Origin: Agrypnia vestita
Taxonomy: Eukaryota > Arthropoda > Insecta > Trichoptera > Phryganeidae
DNA: 64,000 nucleotides
Assembly (NCBI GenBank): GCA_016648135.1
Contig: JADDOH010002318.1
Coordinates: 1 to 64,000 of the forward strand
Direction of reading: 5' to 3'
The notes under the pieces were generated by a model that saw only the letters and a list, made by a program, of their open reading frames with translations, did no database searches and was not told the DNA's origin. This document shows positions 25,601 to 32,649 of this stretch, in pieces. The translations under genes were made by a program, and so were the position numbers. Position 1 is the first letter of the stretch, and each line of letters opens with the position of its first letter.

Positions 25601-27384
25601 ACTGCAAGCACTTACTTTTCTGGTTGCTGGTCCTGTAATTTCCTGCTGCAGTCCACCATATAACGAGCGGCGAGGTACTTTCCATCTTGAGATGGATAAC
25701 ACTCGCGATGATTCGTGTTGATTAAGTTTTATACGATAAAATAAAGAAATAAATATAATAATGAGTAGCTTGTTGGTGTAATGGTCATGACGCTCGCCTA
25801 GTGATCTGATGGTTGTTGGTTCGAGTCCCGTTCCAGGACACCATCAAGTTAGTCCTATTCTCATAGCACAAGCGTTTAGCTTATTTTGAGAATAATAAGA
25901 ATTTTGATGCGATACGCATTCCGTGTTCGCATCTCTATTTAAAAAAAATAGATATTCTAAAGTAGGTAGGTTGTATGCAAAAAATTTTGTATGAAAAAAA
26001 AAATGCAGCAGGTAAATGCAAACAATTAAAAAAAGGTAGGTTGCGTTTCTTAATGGCGGTAAACGATACACACAGAAGGCGTATAATTTTTTAGACAGGC
26101 AGCACTCGGCAGCGTTCTTCGAACTGAATACAGATCTGTGCTTGCCAATGTGGGTAATAAATAAGGTAGATGGGTGATGAACGAGGGGGAAGCGGGGATG
26201 ATCTAACCCATTTCACCCACATTCTAAATGGCACTAAAAAGCATAATAAATATTGCGTTATCGAAATGATTTCTTTGATGTATGCAAAAATACAGATTTT
26301 TTCACAAAATTAATGGCTTCTTTCATGAGTATTACGATTTCTAGCGAATTTTGCTATTGCATTGGGATTTTTTTAGCTTAAATTTCGAATTATCATTAAC
26401 ATCCCTTGCCTGAATCTGGACTGAGTCACCTTTAGTATAAATGAAGCTTCTCCTTTGTTTTCCATTATCTCATTAGGCTTCCCATATGGTGCTAAAATTG
26501 AAATGCGCGTTCCGATGTTGTACATTCAGTGTGCACATAGACTTTTCGATTTTTAATTTGGATAAATATGGTTGTCCTCAATTTACCCCTTAAGGGAGTG
26601 GTCTCCTCTGTTTCCTTTAGCTGTCCGGGTTTGTTACCCCGTTAATTCGAAATTCGAGATAAAAAAAATCGCGATGCGATTGCAAAATTTGCCAAAAATG
26701 GTAAAACTTGTGAAAAAATCTGTATTTTTGTAAAAATTATAAATAAAGAATGTTAACAATCAAAACGGCTAACGTAATATCAAAATTATAAATACAAAGT
26801 AAATAAAAATTGTCAAATGATTTTACAGAAGAAATTCGTAAGAAGGTGCGTAAAACAAATTGAAATGCAATTTAACAATAAAAACTAACGAAATAATACC
26901 CAAAAGTTAAAAAAAAACAATGCATAATGCAAACAATTAAAAAAAAACATAATACAATAAACAGGAATATATAGGATAAAAGTTGTGCCAACAATCATCT
27001 TGTCTCATTTGATGGGATTTTGGGATAGGTATGTTAAACCTGTCTGGGCATAGTTCATTGGTATAAATGACATAAGTATGATAGTTAGGAAAACTCAGTT
27101 TGAAAGATCCTGGACATATTTTTATACATTTTTGTGATTATAGGTGTGTTGTGAGTTATTAATTCTGATACATTGTGCAGGGTATGGAAGGAGATAACAC
27201 TAAATGCCAGTTCTGATGAACTTCAGTACCAGGTATGGGATTATCCTGTTAGGGAACAGTACGGCCACATTCTCCTGGCCATCAACAGTTCCATGCCTCT
27301 GAGGTCAGCAGAAGAAGGGTTCCAAAAAGTGGATGAAAGGACAGAAGCTGACTTTGCCTTTATTCATGATTCATCAGAGATCAA
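10453..27384 (+). CDS. Ir93a: Ionotropic receptor Ir93a, partial (13 exons, 5' and 3' ends not found)
   Basis: The thirteen exons listed separately encode about 690 residues, and every splice phase agrees across junctions. Order: amino-terminal domain (exons 1-5), ligand-binding S1 (exons 6-9), transmembrane M1 (exon 10), re-entrant pore with TPQGGGEAPK and M3 with TANLAAFLT (exon 11), and S2 (exons 12-13). Ir93a is known from flies as an IR co-receptor in the dendritic membrane of sensory neurons, acting with Ir25a in thermo- and hygrosensation. It is called Ir93a rather than Ir25a because of DFDYEIVVPKEGGFG, AATIMTSQREEVVDFVAPYF and LEQLARQSRINYTVV. The S1 Arg (SQREE) is kept. The S2 Thr of glutamate receptors is Ala (GGIAHRYF) and the Glu is Asp (FIHDSSE). 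The signal peptide and the final ~100-150 residues (end of S2, M4, tail) are missing; no downstream exon was recognised. Introns range from about 170 bp to over 2 kb and hold many transposons. Confidence 0.93.
10777..10983 (+). CDS. Ir93a: Ir93a exon 2 (amino-terminal domain)
   Basis: Acceptor CCATATTCCAG and donor ATG|GTAAAA. It encodes CTEVSKGVTVLLDMTWSPW and IIELMDVYGIPVVSADLG, ending LEVKNATDAVLIFQKEN, typical of the periplasmic-binding-like amino-terminal domain of IR co-receptors. It contains an N-glycosylation sequon (NAT). Ends in phase 1, matching exon 3. Confidence 0.88.
11665..11828 (+). CDS. Ir93a: Ir93a exon 3 (amino-terminal domain)
   Basis: Acceptor TTTATTACAG and donor ATG|GTAAAT. 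Two leading bases complete the Val codon split from exon 2; it then reads MEHVLYRILGSSVLRILALN and later PTPGQFVIFGSTPYLQDTYKM. The in-frame ATG at 11667 is internal, not a start. Ends in phase 0. Confidence 0.9.
11877..12010 (+). repeat. CAGTAAAA-headed repeat fragment, possibly pogo-like
   Basis: CAGTAAAACTGCATCAATTC followed by AATCCCGATAATTAGAATTC resembles the head of a second copy at 25244-25440 (CAGTAAAATCCTGTTATGTA). The CAGT start with TAATTCGAAT-like words suggests a pogo/Tigger-type end. No transposase was found. Weak call. Confidence 0.3.
12369..13666 (-). mobile_element. Full-length mariner element in Ir93a intron 3
   Basis: 1298 bp, flanked by TA on both sides. Inverted ends of about 28 bp: CGAGGGCAGTCCAATAAGTA on the left and, reversed from the right end, CGAGGGTGGTCCAATAAGTA. 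Both continue NCTAGCCT. Typical length for a mariner. It carries one long transposase frame with one stop codon, so it is recent but probably inactive. Confidence 0.96.
12433..13521 (-). pseudogene. Mariner transposase with one premature stop
   Basis: The frame from 13521 encodes 313 residues and stops at TAG (12577-12579) within SLAG*KFESNEEV; one C-to-T change from CAG would explain it. The frame then continues through LKKLELRWIKCIELKGDYVE. The N-terminus has the helix-turn-helix half (KSRSEIKERLDAVYG, MATVKKWFNEVQRG; ISKGCVDHIL, residues about 110-120). The DDD catalytic set is present: TVDETWIHW, FHHDNA and PDLAPCDFF. The second and third Asp are 36 residues apart rather than the family's 34, because NATQKAHTS has two extra residues; at the DNA level ACGCAA looks tandemly duplicated near 12719-12735. 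Cut-and-paste DNA transposition is the family role. Probably dead on two counts. Confidence 0.93.
13801..13986 (+). CDS. Ir93a: Ir93a exon 4 (amino-terminal domain)
   Basis: Acceptor TCATACTTAG; reads AVQTKLLTLPDRWILASTDL and then LVGLVTETACQLLNM. The donor is probably CTG|GTTGGT (phase 0, as exon 5 requires), which is non-optimal. The preceding intron holds the mariner at 12369-13666. Confidence 0.88.
14460..14790 (-). repeat. Possible second SINE family, minus strand
   Basis: Read on the minus strand, 14700-14770 holds TTGGCAGAATAGGCTAAG followed about 25 bases later by AGGTTCACATCTTGCC, resembling degraded A and B boxes. An A-rich segment (AAATAAACTAAATAAAAAT) lies next to it. No second copy in this window, so this is tentative. 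Confidence 0.35.
15500..15620 (+). pseudogene. hAT transposase C-terminal remnant
   Basis: One frame reads LAMASLAIFPSMYFSETLFS, then A*YNIKINKRNRLSDKVSS. This matches the hAT C-terminal dimerisation region, whose usual form is fPSTyLCEsaFSaltnIKtKkRNRLsd. One stop interrupts it and no upstream DDE region was seen. A short fossil in Ir93a intron 4. Confidence 0.7.
15672..15920. mobile_element. MITE with 24-bp inverted ends
   Basis: Left end GTCGCTTAAGTTCTACCACT; right end reads the same reversed (GTCGCTTAAGTTCTAACACC). 249 bp, no open frame. The target duplication is unclear. It lies directly downstream of the hAT remnant, but the ends do not look like hAT. Confidence 0.75.
16217..16419 (+). 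CDS. Ir93a: Ir93a exon 5 (end of amino-terminal domain)
   Basis: Acceptor TTCCCTTTTCAG and donor GGAG|GTAAAT. Encodes MNSLLMGKILNQLLDTIAVS, a Pro/Asn linker, sequon NRT, and LREFFSNLQIKVAKNEPLLYW. Ends with two bases that exon 6 completes as Arg. Confidence 0.9.
16627..16894 (+). mobile_element. Dispersed repeat with GAA/TTC heat-shock-like arrays, copy 2
   Basis: Lies in Ir93a intron 5, about 200 bp after exon 5. Head GGTGGGGGTGGCTGTGTGTG, the VLSSTLF-encoding segment, then GAA/TTC runs (AGAAAGTTCTGGAAGGAGGA; TTCTAGAAGGTTC) at 16788-16832, and the 3' end TACGAAGCCACGCGGGCACA followed by GCTAGT. The same frame stays open across most of the copy (16644-16925), but I know of no protein domain in it. 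Confidence 0.75.
17191..17347 (+). CDS. Ir93a: Ir93a exon 6 (linker into ligand-binding domain)
   Basis: Acceptor TTATTTTTAG and donor ACG|GTATTA. Reads RSGLYFRAELVVQVGGHDGL and ends FLRVGTTT, the first S1 strand that leads into the IPW motif of the next exon. Confidence 0.92.
17691..17804 (+). CDS. Ir93a: Ir93a exon 7 (S1)
   Basis: Acceptor TTCAATTAG and donor GAG|GTAAAC. Encodes AIPWTFPKLDSEGNPVLNED and EGYCIDLIAKLAE; the GYCIDLI motif is a hallmark of the glutamate-receptor S1 lobe. Whole codons at both ends. Confidence 0.95.
17885..18190 (-). repeat. Dispersed repeat family R, copy 1
   Basis: Reverse complement of 53085-53445 and related to 31083-31530. Shared words include AAGTTTCAGCTCGATTGGAT, CATCGCCACGAGTCTGC, GCACGCGTCGGGCTCATTAC and GATTCAGGTTTCGTGCC. 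No coding content recognised. Lies in Ir93a intron 7. Confidence 0.8.
18333..18437 (+). CDS. Ir93a: Ir93a exon 8 (S1)
   Basis: Acceptor GTCTATGTTTAG and donor GGA|GTAAGA. Encodes VMDFDYEIVVPKEGGFGIKL and NGTWNGLIGDLAKG, the conserved S1 segment with the NGxWNGLIG motif. Phase 0 at both ends. Confidence 0.95.
18808..18955. mobile_element. Diverged hairpin MITE, relative of 9077-9225
   Basis: Shares GCATAGATTTTTACAG, ACGGGTTGTTTGATTGGTGG and AGAATGC with the first copy, and has imperfect inverted arms ending in AAACGAGCCTTA. No open frame. Lies in Ir93a intron 8. Confidence 0.7.
19203..19765 (+). mobile_element. RTE-like non-LTR/SINE-type remnant
   Basis: Begins CTATACTAATATATAAAGAG and includes CCGATTTCAAAAATTCTTTC; ends CACGCAAGCGAAGCTGTGGG followed by CACAGCTAGTTTAGTAT. 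This head-and-tail combination is frequent in insect RTE-derived repeats. The tail CACAGCTAGT is shared with the heat-shock-array repeat. No coding sequence remains. Confidence 0.6.
20349..20448 (+). CDS. Ir93a: Ir93a exon 9 (S1 ligand-contact segment)
   Basis: Acceptor TTATTTTCAG and donor ATAG|GTGAAT. Encodes DTDIAVAATIMTSQREEVVD and FVAPYFDQTGLSI. The Arg of SQREE corresponds to the alpha-carboxylate-binding Arg of glutamate receptors, so that residue is kept. Confidence 0.95.
21536..21815 (+). pseudogene. Reverse-transcriptase fragment, plus strand
   Basis: Reads FPQGTVPRTLPFLTHIKD, a worn form of the RT motif GVPQGTVLGPLLFLIYINDL. Next comes ELVFHADETALSASYPSW, in which the catalytic YADD appears as HADE, and then in another frame KLWPDNNLLAFNVKK. 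Frameshifts and changed catalytic residues make it a pseudogene. Confidence 0.7.
21818..22226 (-). pseudogene. Reverse-transcriptase C-terminal fragment, minus strand
   Basis: Encodes MLYYATILSLLQYGIIGWGG, then IRIIQRLIIKIILKKP and RTETLFDIFKVNTVDTIYKK. This is the thumb and post-RT region of Jockey/CR1-like LINEs (usual form LQYGIIGWGG). After a frameshift it continues INNYNNLPTEIKSIEEYNKF. Tail-to-tail with the plus-strand fragment. Confidence 0.8.
22453..22630 (+). CDS. Ir93a: Ir93a exon 10 (M1)
   Basis: Acceptor CATTTTCTCAG and donor GCAG|GTACTT. Encodes VIRKPIRKTSLFKFMTVLRV, the hydrophobic M1 segment WLSIVGALTFTAILLTLL, and the cytoplasmic DKYSPYSARNN loop. Confidence 0.95.
23383..23749. 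mobile_element. MITE with ~30-bp inverted ends in Ir93a intron 10
   Basis: Left end GGACGGCGCCACACTGAGTG then TATCTTCCGCC; the right end reversed reads GACCGGCACCACACTGAATG then TATCTTCCGCC. TTA lies at both outer edges, compatible with a 3-bp TWA target typical of Harbinger-type elements. GC-richer than its intron. No open frame. Confidence 0.8.
24429..24612 (+). CDS. Ir93a: Ir93a exon 11 (pore and M3)
   Basis: Acceptor CATTGTTTCAG and donor GCAG|GTGAAC. Encodes EFTLKESLWFALTSFTPQGG with the pore apex PQGGGEAPK, then M3 (LVAAYWLFVVLMLATFTANL) and the gating motif ATFTANLAAFLTVERMQ. Confidence 0.97.
24890..25011 (+). CDS. Ir93a: Ir93a exon 12 (start of S2)
   Basis: Acceptor TTCTAATCATAG and donor ACAG|GTATTT. 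Encodes TPVSSLEQLARQSRINYTVV and GGIAHRYFINMKNAEDTLYR. The Ala of GGIAHRYF sits where glutamate receptors have the ligand-contact Thr. Confidence 0.95.
25244..25440 (+). repeat. CAGTAAAA-headed repeat fragment, copy 2
   Basis: Head CAGTAAAATCCTGTTATGTA resembles 11877. Rich in TAATTNGAAA words. Possibly a pogo/Tigger-type remnant; no transposase seen. Confidence 0.3.
25765..25945 (+). mobile_element. tRNA-derived SINE, copy 2 (best preserved)
   Basis: A box TGGTGTAATGG at 25774-25784 and B box GGTTCGAGTCC at 25818-25828 both fit the polymerase III consensus, at tRNA-like spacing. The body CCAGGACACCATCAAGTTAG and the 3' end GTGTTCGCATCTCTATTT are shared with 6585-6762 and 41483-41905. Lies in Ir93a intron 12. 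Not a functional tRNA: the cloverleaf is not maintained. Confidence 0.88.
25950..27170. other. Ir93a intron 12 remainder, nothing recognised
   Basis: AT-rich intronic sequence with no domain, inverted ends or shared repeat identified apart from A-rich runs at 26880-26960. Confidence 0.5.
27181..27384 (+). CDS. Ir93a: Ir93a exon 13, last exon recognised (S2)
   Basis: Acceptor ACATTGTGCAG and donor ATCAA|GTAAGT. Encodes VWKEITLNASSDELQYQVWD and EQYGHILLAINSSMPLRSAE, ending FAFIHDSSEIK. The Asp of HDSSE replaces the glutamate-receptor Glu. It ends two bases into a Lys/Asn codon, so at least one more exon is required. A Penelope element begins about 130 bp downstream. Confidence 0.95.
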
Positions 27385-27621
27385 GTAAGTTCATTTTATG
27401 TGATTATTTTATTTACATTTCTAACAAGAAAAATAAAACATGAATTATTCATTGTCATTTTTAATCTAGTCAGTATAATGACCCAGGAATGGATAAGTGG
27501 TTCTAGTAATAAAAAAAAATTAATAAGATTTCTACTGTTGTATTTTGCTATTACTTTGTGGTTATTCATTATGAATATAATTAAACTAGTTAACTTAGTT
27601 TACACCACTAAAATTTATTTG

Positions 27622-27682
27622 GTAAAACCAACCGGTTTCGGAAACGACGTTCCTTCATCAGGGTGTACCCAATACTAATTGA
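27622..27682 (-). ncRNA. Hammerhead-ribozyme-like motif, Penelope A left end
   Basis: On the minus strand: CTGATGA (27655-27661 region), then GGAACGTCGTTTCC as an imperfect stem II, then GAAAC and the palindrome ACCGGT as stem III, with GG/CC closing stem I. This arrangement (CUGANGA - stem II - GAAA - short palindromic stem III) matches the type I hammerheads described in Penelope terminal repeats. No folding was run. Confidence 0.75.
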
Positions 27683-27717
27683 ACTTTACAAAAATTATAA
27701 ACAATCATACTTCAGTG

Positions 27718-28134
27718 TTAAGTGTCCAAATGGGGGTAAATAGTGGGGGGTGCGAAAGAAACAGGTGATAGGGTGAAAGGGAACATATTCAAAATAGGAC
27801 TGTAAGTTAAATTTTTTTGGTTGTTAATAATAGATTCATTATTATTTATAGCTTTCTTAATCTCTAGGGCCTCTAAATTATTAAGGCGTCTACTTTTACT
27901 ATTAATGTGAAGAATGTTGACCCCTGTATTTTTATTAAAACTATGGTTACTCTCAATAATATGATTGGCAAATTCGGAAAAATTTGAATTATTTAAGCAT
28001 CTAATATGTTCTTTCATCCTAATATCAAAATTACGACTCGTTTTTCCAATATAAAAAGAGGGACAGTCATTACATTTTAGCTTATAAACACCCGAGTGAG
28101 TCAATTTGTGATCTTTATCTTTAACGTTTCTCAA
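27718..28134 (-). pseudogene. Penelope GIY-YIG endonuclease end, minus copy
   Basis: Encodes HSGVYKLKCNDCPSFYIGKT and SRNFDIRMKEHI, the GIY-YIG nuclease core of Penelope elements (here GVY..FYIGKT, with catalytic-type Arg and a downstream FANHIIESNHSF). It ends in a Pro-rich tail FAPPTIYPHLDT. It is separated from the RT part by a frameshift near 28140-28290, where the plus copy is continuous. The protein would nick the target for target-primed reverse transcription. Confidence 0.92.
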
Positions 28135-28172
28135 AAAGTTACCAATATTATTTGTTGTATAGAAAGCTGGTT

Positions 28173-29090
28173 TTATAGAGGGAGGGAGATTTTTCGAGCA
28201 TTCAATTGAAAAATTGTCAATATATAAGATTCTACGCCATTGTTTAATATCATCGTTATTTTTATAATTATTGAATAAAAATTTTTATTTGTGGCTATTT
28301 TATTAAGTTTTTTGTTTAGAATTTTATCAATCAAATTAGGAGAGTAACCATTGTTTGTGGCAATTTGTTTTATTATGGACAGCTCAGTAAGAAAATTAAT
28401 ATCAGACAATGGAACGTTAACAAGTCGGTGTATCATGGAATGGAAGGCTGAATGTTTATGTGAGATCGGGTGGTTGGACGTGTGGATTATTGTGTCAGTA
28501 TATGTAGGTTTGCGATATATATTAAATTCAATTTTATTGTTATTGATAGACAAAGTTAAATCTAAAAAGTTTAATGTGTCATTATTTCCAACCTCAATTG
28601 TAAATTGTATTTGGCGATGAAAAGAATTTAAAAAATTAAGAAAGGTGTCAAGTTGACGTTCAGATCCTGTCCAAATACAAAAAATATCATCTACATATCT
28701 CTTCCACAATAGAATATTATTTAAAAGGGGGAATTTAGAATTGAAAATCTTTGTTTCTAAATTATTCATAAAAATATCAGCGATTAATGGGCTCGTAGAT
28801 GCTCCCATTGGGAGTCCTTCTTTTTGTTGATATATGACATTATCGTATTGAAAGTAATTTTGATTTAAAAGCAAGTTAATTAATCTTGTAACATCATTAG
28901 AAAGGTCTTTAGGTAATTTTGAATTTTTAAGTAATTCAGAAACAATTATTTTGCTTTCGGAGACAGGTACATTGGGGAACAAATTTACAACATCAAAAGA
29001 AACAAGCTTAGCATTACTGGGAAGTACAATATCTTTTAAATCATCGATTAGTTGAAAAGAATTCTTAATGACATATTTGGAGACAAACAC
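28173..29090 (-). pseudogene. Penelope reverse transcriptase, minus copy
   Basis: Contains LVSFDVVNLFPNVPV (RT motif A), QKEGLPMGASTSPLIADI (motif B), LLWKRYVDDIFCIW (YVDD catalytic motif C) and LNFLDLTLSINNNKIEFNIY. About 300 residues of the RT core of the Penelope class. The C-terminus is out of frame after NKNFYS relative to the plus copy (NKFLFNNYKNNDDIKQW), so this copy is frameshifted. Confidence 0.94.
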
Positions 29091-29317
29091 ATTATTTTTA
29101 TTAATAAAATTGGTTATTAATGACGATAATTTGAAATTTGGGGAATTACATGATGAAACTACAGGTCTAATGGGGGTATTTATTTTATGAATTTTGAGAA
29201 AACCATATAATTTTGGGGCTTTTGGGTTTTTTGGTATAATATTATCATTTTTAAAATATCAGATTTACAAGATTTTAGAGCACTCGTAATATTTTCTTTG
29301 AATTTGTTTGTGCGGTC

Positions 29318-29876
29318 CTAAGGTAAAATTATAAAATTATCACTATCTATGAAATCTTTCACTTTTTTATGGTAATCGTTTTTGTTTATTATAATAACCG
29401 TATTTCCCTTATCTGCTTTTGTTAACACTAGTTCTTCTTCTTTGAGTTTATTCTTGATGTTCTTCATGTAGATGGTCTCTGGATTATGTCTTAATGGAAT
29501 TTTAGGAATTTCTCTCCTAATGGCTTCTGCACTTTTATACGCAAAAGTTTTAGGAGTGTTTGTTAAAGCGGTTTCTACATCGACTGCAACGTTTTCCACT
29601 GCACTTACTTTGAATATTAAATTTACTGTAGGAAAGGTTATATTTAAGGCCTTTCGATAATAAATCTATCTCTTCTGGAAGGAATTGATGTGAAGAAAGA
29701 TTTTTTACTCGGTCGTGAAATTTATGGGAAGTTTTCACTTGGTTTTTATCACGGGGTTTATCGATATTGTAAAGATTTTTCAACTTTTTGTTCAAGGTCA
29801 ACCGTTTTTTATGAGCTTTTATGGAAGCAAACATTCGTACCTTATCGTCTAATAGATCAAACTCTACGGGATGCAT
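29318..29876 (-). pseudogene. Penelope N-terminal region, minus copy
   Basis: Two overlapping frames. 29550-29876 begins the element protein (basic, with SSHQFLPEEIDLLSKGLKYN and a Cys-rich KCSGKRCSRC). 29318-29599 carries IRREIPKIPLRHN and ELVLTKADKGNTVIIINKND, the pre-RT segment of Penelope proteins. Overlap and frame changes show decay. The upstream edge is the junction with the inverted copy. Confidence 0.85.
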
Positions 29877-29881
29877 ACAAT

Positions 29882-30888
29882 AGAATAATATTCTATTGTG
29901 GAAGAGATATGTAGATGATATTTTTTGTATTTGGACAGGATCTGAACGTCAACTTGACACCTTTCTTAATTTTTTAAATTCTTTTCATCGCCAAATACAA
30001 TTTACAATTGAGGTTGGAAATAATACCACATTAAACTTTTTAGATTTAACTTTGTCTATCAATAACAATAAAATTTAATTTAATATATATCGCAAACCTA
30101 CATATACTGACACAATAATCCACAACACGTCCAACCACCCGATCTCACATAAACATTCAGCCTTCCATTCTATGATACGCCGACTTGTTAACGTTCCATT
30201 GTCTGATATTAATTTTCTTACTGAGCTGTCCATAATAAAACAAATTGCCAAAAACAATGGTTACTCCCCTAATTTGATTGATAAAATTCTAAACAAAAAA
30301 CTTAATAAAATAGCCACAAATAAATTTTTATTCAATAATTATAAAAATAACGATGATATTAAACAATGGCGTAGAATCTTATATATTGACAATTTTTCAA
30401 TTGAATGCTCGAAAAATCTCCCTCCCTCTATAAAACCAGCTTTCTATACAACAAATAATATTGGTAACTTTTTGAGAAATGTTAAAGATAAAGATCATGA
30501 ATTGACTCACTCGGGTGTTTATAAACTAAAATGTAATGACTGTCCCTCTTTTTATATTGGAAAAACGAGTCGTAATTTTGATATTAGGATTAAAGAACAT
30601 ATTAGATGCTTAAATAATTCAAATTTTTCCGAATTTGCCAATCATATTATTGAGAGTAACCATAGTTTTAATAAAAATACAGGGGTCAACATTCTTCACA
30701 TTAATAGTAAAAATAGACGCCTTAATAATTTAGAGGCCCTAGAGATTAAGAAAGCTATAAATAATAATGAATCCATTATTAACAACCAAAAAAATTTAAC
30801 TTACAGTCCTATTTTGAATATGTTCCCTTTCACCCTATCACCTGTTTCTTTCGCACCCCCCACTATTTACCCCCATTTGGACACTTAA
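29882..30888 (+). pseudogene. 5'-truncated Penelope RT-endonuclease, plus copy
   Basis: Starts inside the RT at LWKRYVDDIF and runs through LNFLDLTLSINNNKI, a stop at about 30076, then IRRLVNVPLSDINFLTELSI and the full GIY-YIG part (HSGVYKLKCNDCPSFYIGKT). It is almost identical to the minus copy but keeps the linker frame (NNYKNNDDIKQWRRILYID) that the minus copy lost. The TAA in place of GAA after NNKI, and one extra base near 30124, break it. Confidence 0.93.
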
Positions 30889-30927
30889 CACTGAAGTATG
30901 ATTGTTTATAATTTTTGTAAAGTTCAA

Positions 30928-30990
30928 TTAGTATTGGGTATACCCTGATGAAGGAACGTCGTTTCCGAAACCGGTTGGTTTTACCAAATA
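30928..30990 (+). ncRNA. Hammerhead-ribozyme-like motif, Penelope A right end
   Basis: Same motif on the plus strand: CTGATGA at 30945-30951, stem II GGAACGTCGTTTCC, GAAAC at 30967-30971, stem III ACCGGT, then GGTTTTACC pairing partly with upstream GGGTATACC. It is the inverted partner of the left-end motif. Confidence 0.75.
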
Positions 30991-31082
30991 AATTTTAGTG
31001 GTGTAAACTAAGTTAACTAGTTTAATTATATTCATAATGAATAACCACAAAGTAATAGCAAAATACAACAGATTTTTATTCC

Positions 31083-31660
31083 TTTTCTCGTGATCAAATC
31101 GAGCTGAAACTTTGCAGGCAGACTCGCGGTGACGATAAAAATGATCTAACAAACTTTCGTTTTTAAAATATTAATAATTATAGTATAATTTTGGATTTTT
31201 AGAAATTTTAATGGTTTTTCAAATTGGAATCATTCAATATGAGTAATTAGTCCAACGCGTGTATAGGCGCGAAACCTGATTCAAAGCGAAATGGAGTTTT
31301 GTAAAAACTTGATTTTTATGGGTTAGTTTTTTTTGATTACTTTAATTTCCATATTTTTTAATAAATCGTACTTCGTACCACATAAATAAATACATTTCCC
31401 TATTAAAAGTTATGGACGGAGAGCATGGCTTTTGTCGGTGCATTTCTCTCCTTTGATAAAAGTAATTGAAAATTTTACGATATTTTGAAAATTTCCATTA
31501 ACACCATTCTCTCCACAGTCGTCTCCATGGTTGTTTTACCAAATAAATTTTAGTGGTGTAAACTAAGTTAACTAGTTTAATTATAGGAATAAATATCGAT
31601 CCAAAATTTTTTCGTCAGACAAGCGGCAGCGGCTACGAGTTAAAAGAAAAGCGGTAAAAA
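31083..31660 (+). repeat. Repeat family R, copy 2, split and partly inverted
   Basis: 31083-31530 matches the 3' part of family R on the plus strand (CGAGCTGAAACTTTGCAGGC). 31531-31587 is a stray Penelope terminal fragment (TTTTACCAAATAAATTTTAG). 31588-31660 matches the 5' part of family R, but on the minus strand (GGAATAAATATCGATCC; CTACGAGTTAAAAG). The breakpoints share ATTCC/GGAAT. So the target repeat is broken by the Penelope insertion and one arm is flipped. Confidence 0.7.
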
Positions 31661-31860
31661 TTTTAATTTAAAAAATTGGTGCATATACATACTTATGATT
31701 GACTTTTGATTGAAGAATCGTTACTTCTTATACATACTACTTGATTAAAAAAGAAGTAAAAAATATACACGGACACAAAACAATTACTGTAATGTATTTT
31801 TTAATATATATTTTTACTTTTTTGTCCACAAGTGTCTCAAAGCTAGTAGTAATTTTTTAT

Positions 31861-32292
31861 AGGTGGATTCCTGCCTTGATATCCTTTTATCTATAGTTAT
31901 GGAGATACGCAACATCAAAATTTACATTTTTTCAATATTTCTGATTTACTTTTCGCAAAAAGGTGAACAATCAATACGGTAACTTATATCAATAATTATG
32001 AAAAATTCATTATTTTCAATACCACTAAAATAAAATGATGAAAACCTTGTAAAGAAATTCTATTTTCAATTTTTGCAAGGATTTTATCATTTTATTCGAC
32101 CTGCATTAATGGATGAATTTTTCATAATCAAATAATAATCGTAATAAAAGCTCAACTATTTGGAAAAAAATAAGTCAGAAATATTGGAAAAAAACTCTAA
32201 CTTTGATGCTGCGTATCGCCAAAATTATTTTCATTAATTACGTCATGGTTGCTCGAATATTTTACACTCACTATCAACGCAGGAATCCACCT
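31861..32292. mobile_element. Fold-back MITE
   Basis: Terminal inverted repeat AGGTGGATTCCTGC / GCAGGAATCCACCT. The interior arms are also mutually inverted (AATATTTCTGATTTACTTT with AAATAAGTCAGAAATATT; CAAGG runs around 32050-32090). No open frame. Related fragments occur at 37312-37460 and 42000-42240. Confidence 0.8.
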
Positions 32293-32429
32293 GTTAAGTT
32301 TTTGCTACTAGCTATGGAACACCTGTGTGTTTGGAAATGTCCCTAGAGAGATGATAAATTAATTAATAGAAGTCTCACAGGGACGAAACTATCTATTCGG
32401 AAAGATATCACATATATATTAAAAATAAT

Positions 32430-32640
32430 ATTGCGCAATACTCCACATTAAAAATATAGAGGTATAATTACTTGTTCATGAGAAAAGGCTACAGATGTCT
32501 TTAGTATAGTCCTTTCAAATAAACGTAAGGTTTTCAGATTGGAACATATATATACAGCTTTCAAAAATTTGATAACATGTGGATTTTCTTACATTGAAAT
32601 TGATGAACGTTACATTATGTACAGTGATGCAGTGTAATCA
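32430..32640 (+). repeat. Dispersed repeat family D, partial copy
   Basis: Shares TTCATGAGAAAAGGCTACAG and AAAATTTGATAACATGTGGATT, then GAACGTTACATTATGTACAGTGA, with 20850-20980, 44690-44850 and 22286-22345. Noncoding. Confidence 0.6.
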
Positions 32641-32649
32641 CCACGAACT

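Larger units (their letters stand above)
27515..31075. mobile_element. Composite Penelope-like element (two copies head to head)
   Basis: A nearly full-length minus-strand copy (27515-29881) meets a 5'-truncated plus-strand copy (29882-31075). The terminal segments (27515-27720 and 30890-31075) are reverse complements and carry a hammerhead-like motif. The junction at about 29880 shares the word ATTCTATTGT between both copies. Penelope elements are known for such inverted partial tandems and for ribozyme-bearing terminal repeats. The insertion begins about 130 bp after Ir93a exon 13. Confidence 0.92.

Noticed and set aside
25766..25840. Genuine tRNA gene at the SINE head
   Set aside because: A and B boxes are intact but acceptor and anticodon stems do not pair, and the same head recurs with a long common body in three places.
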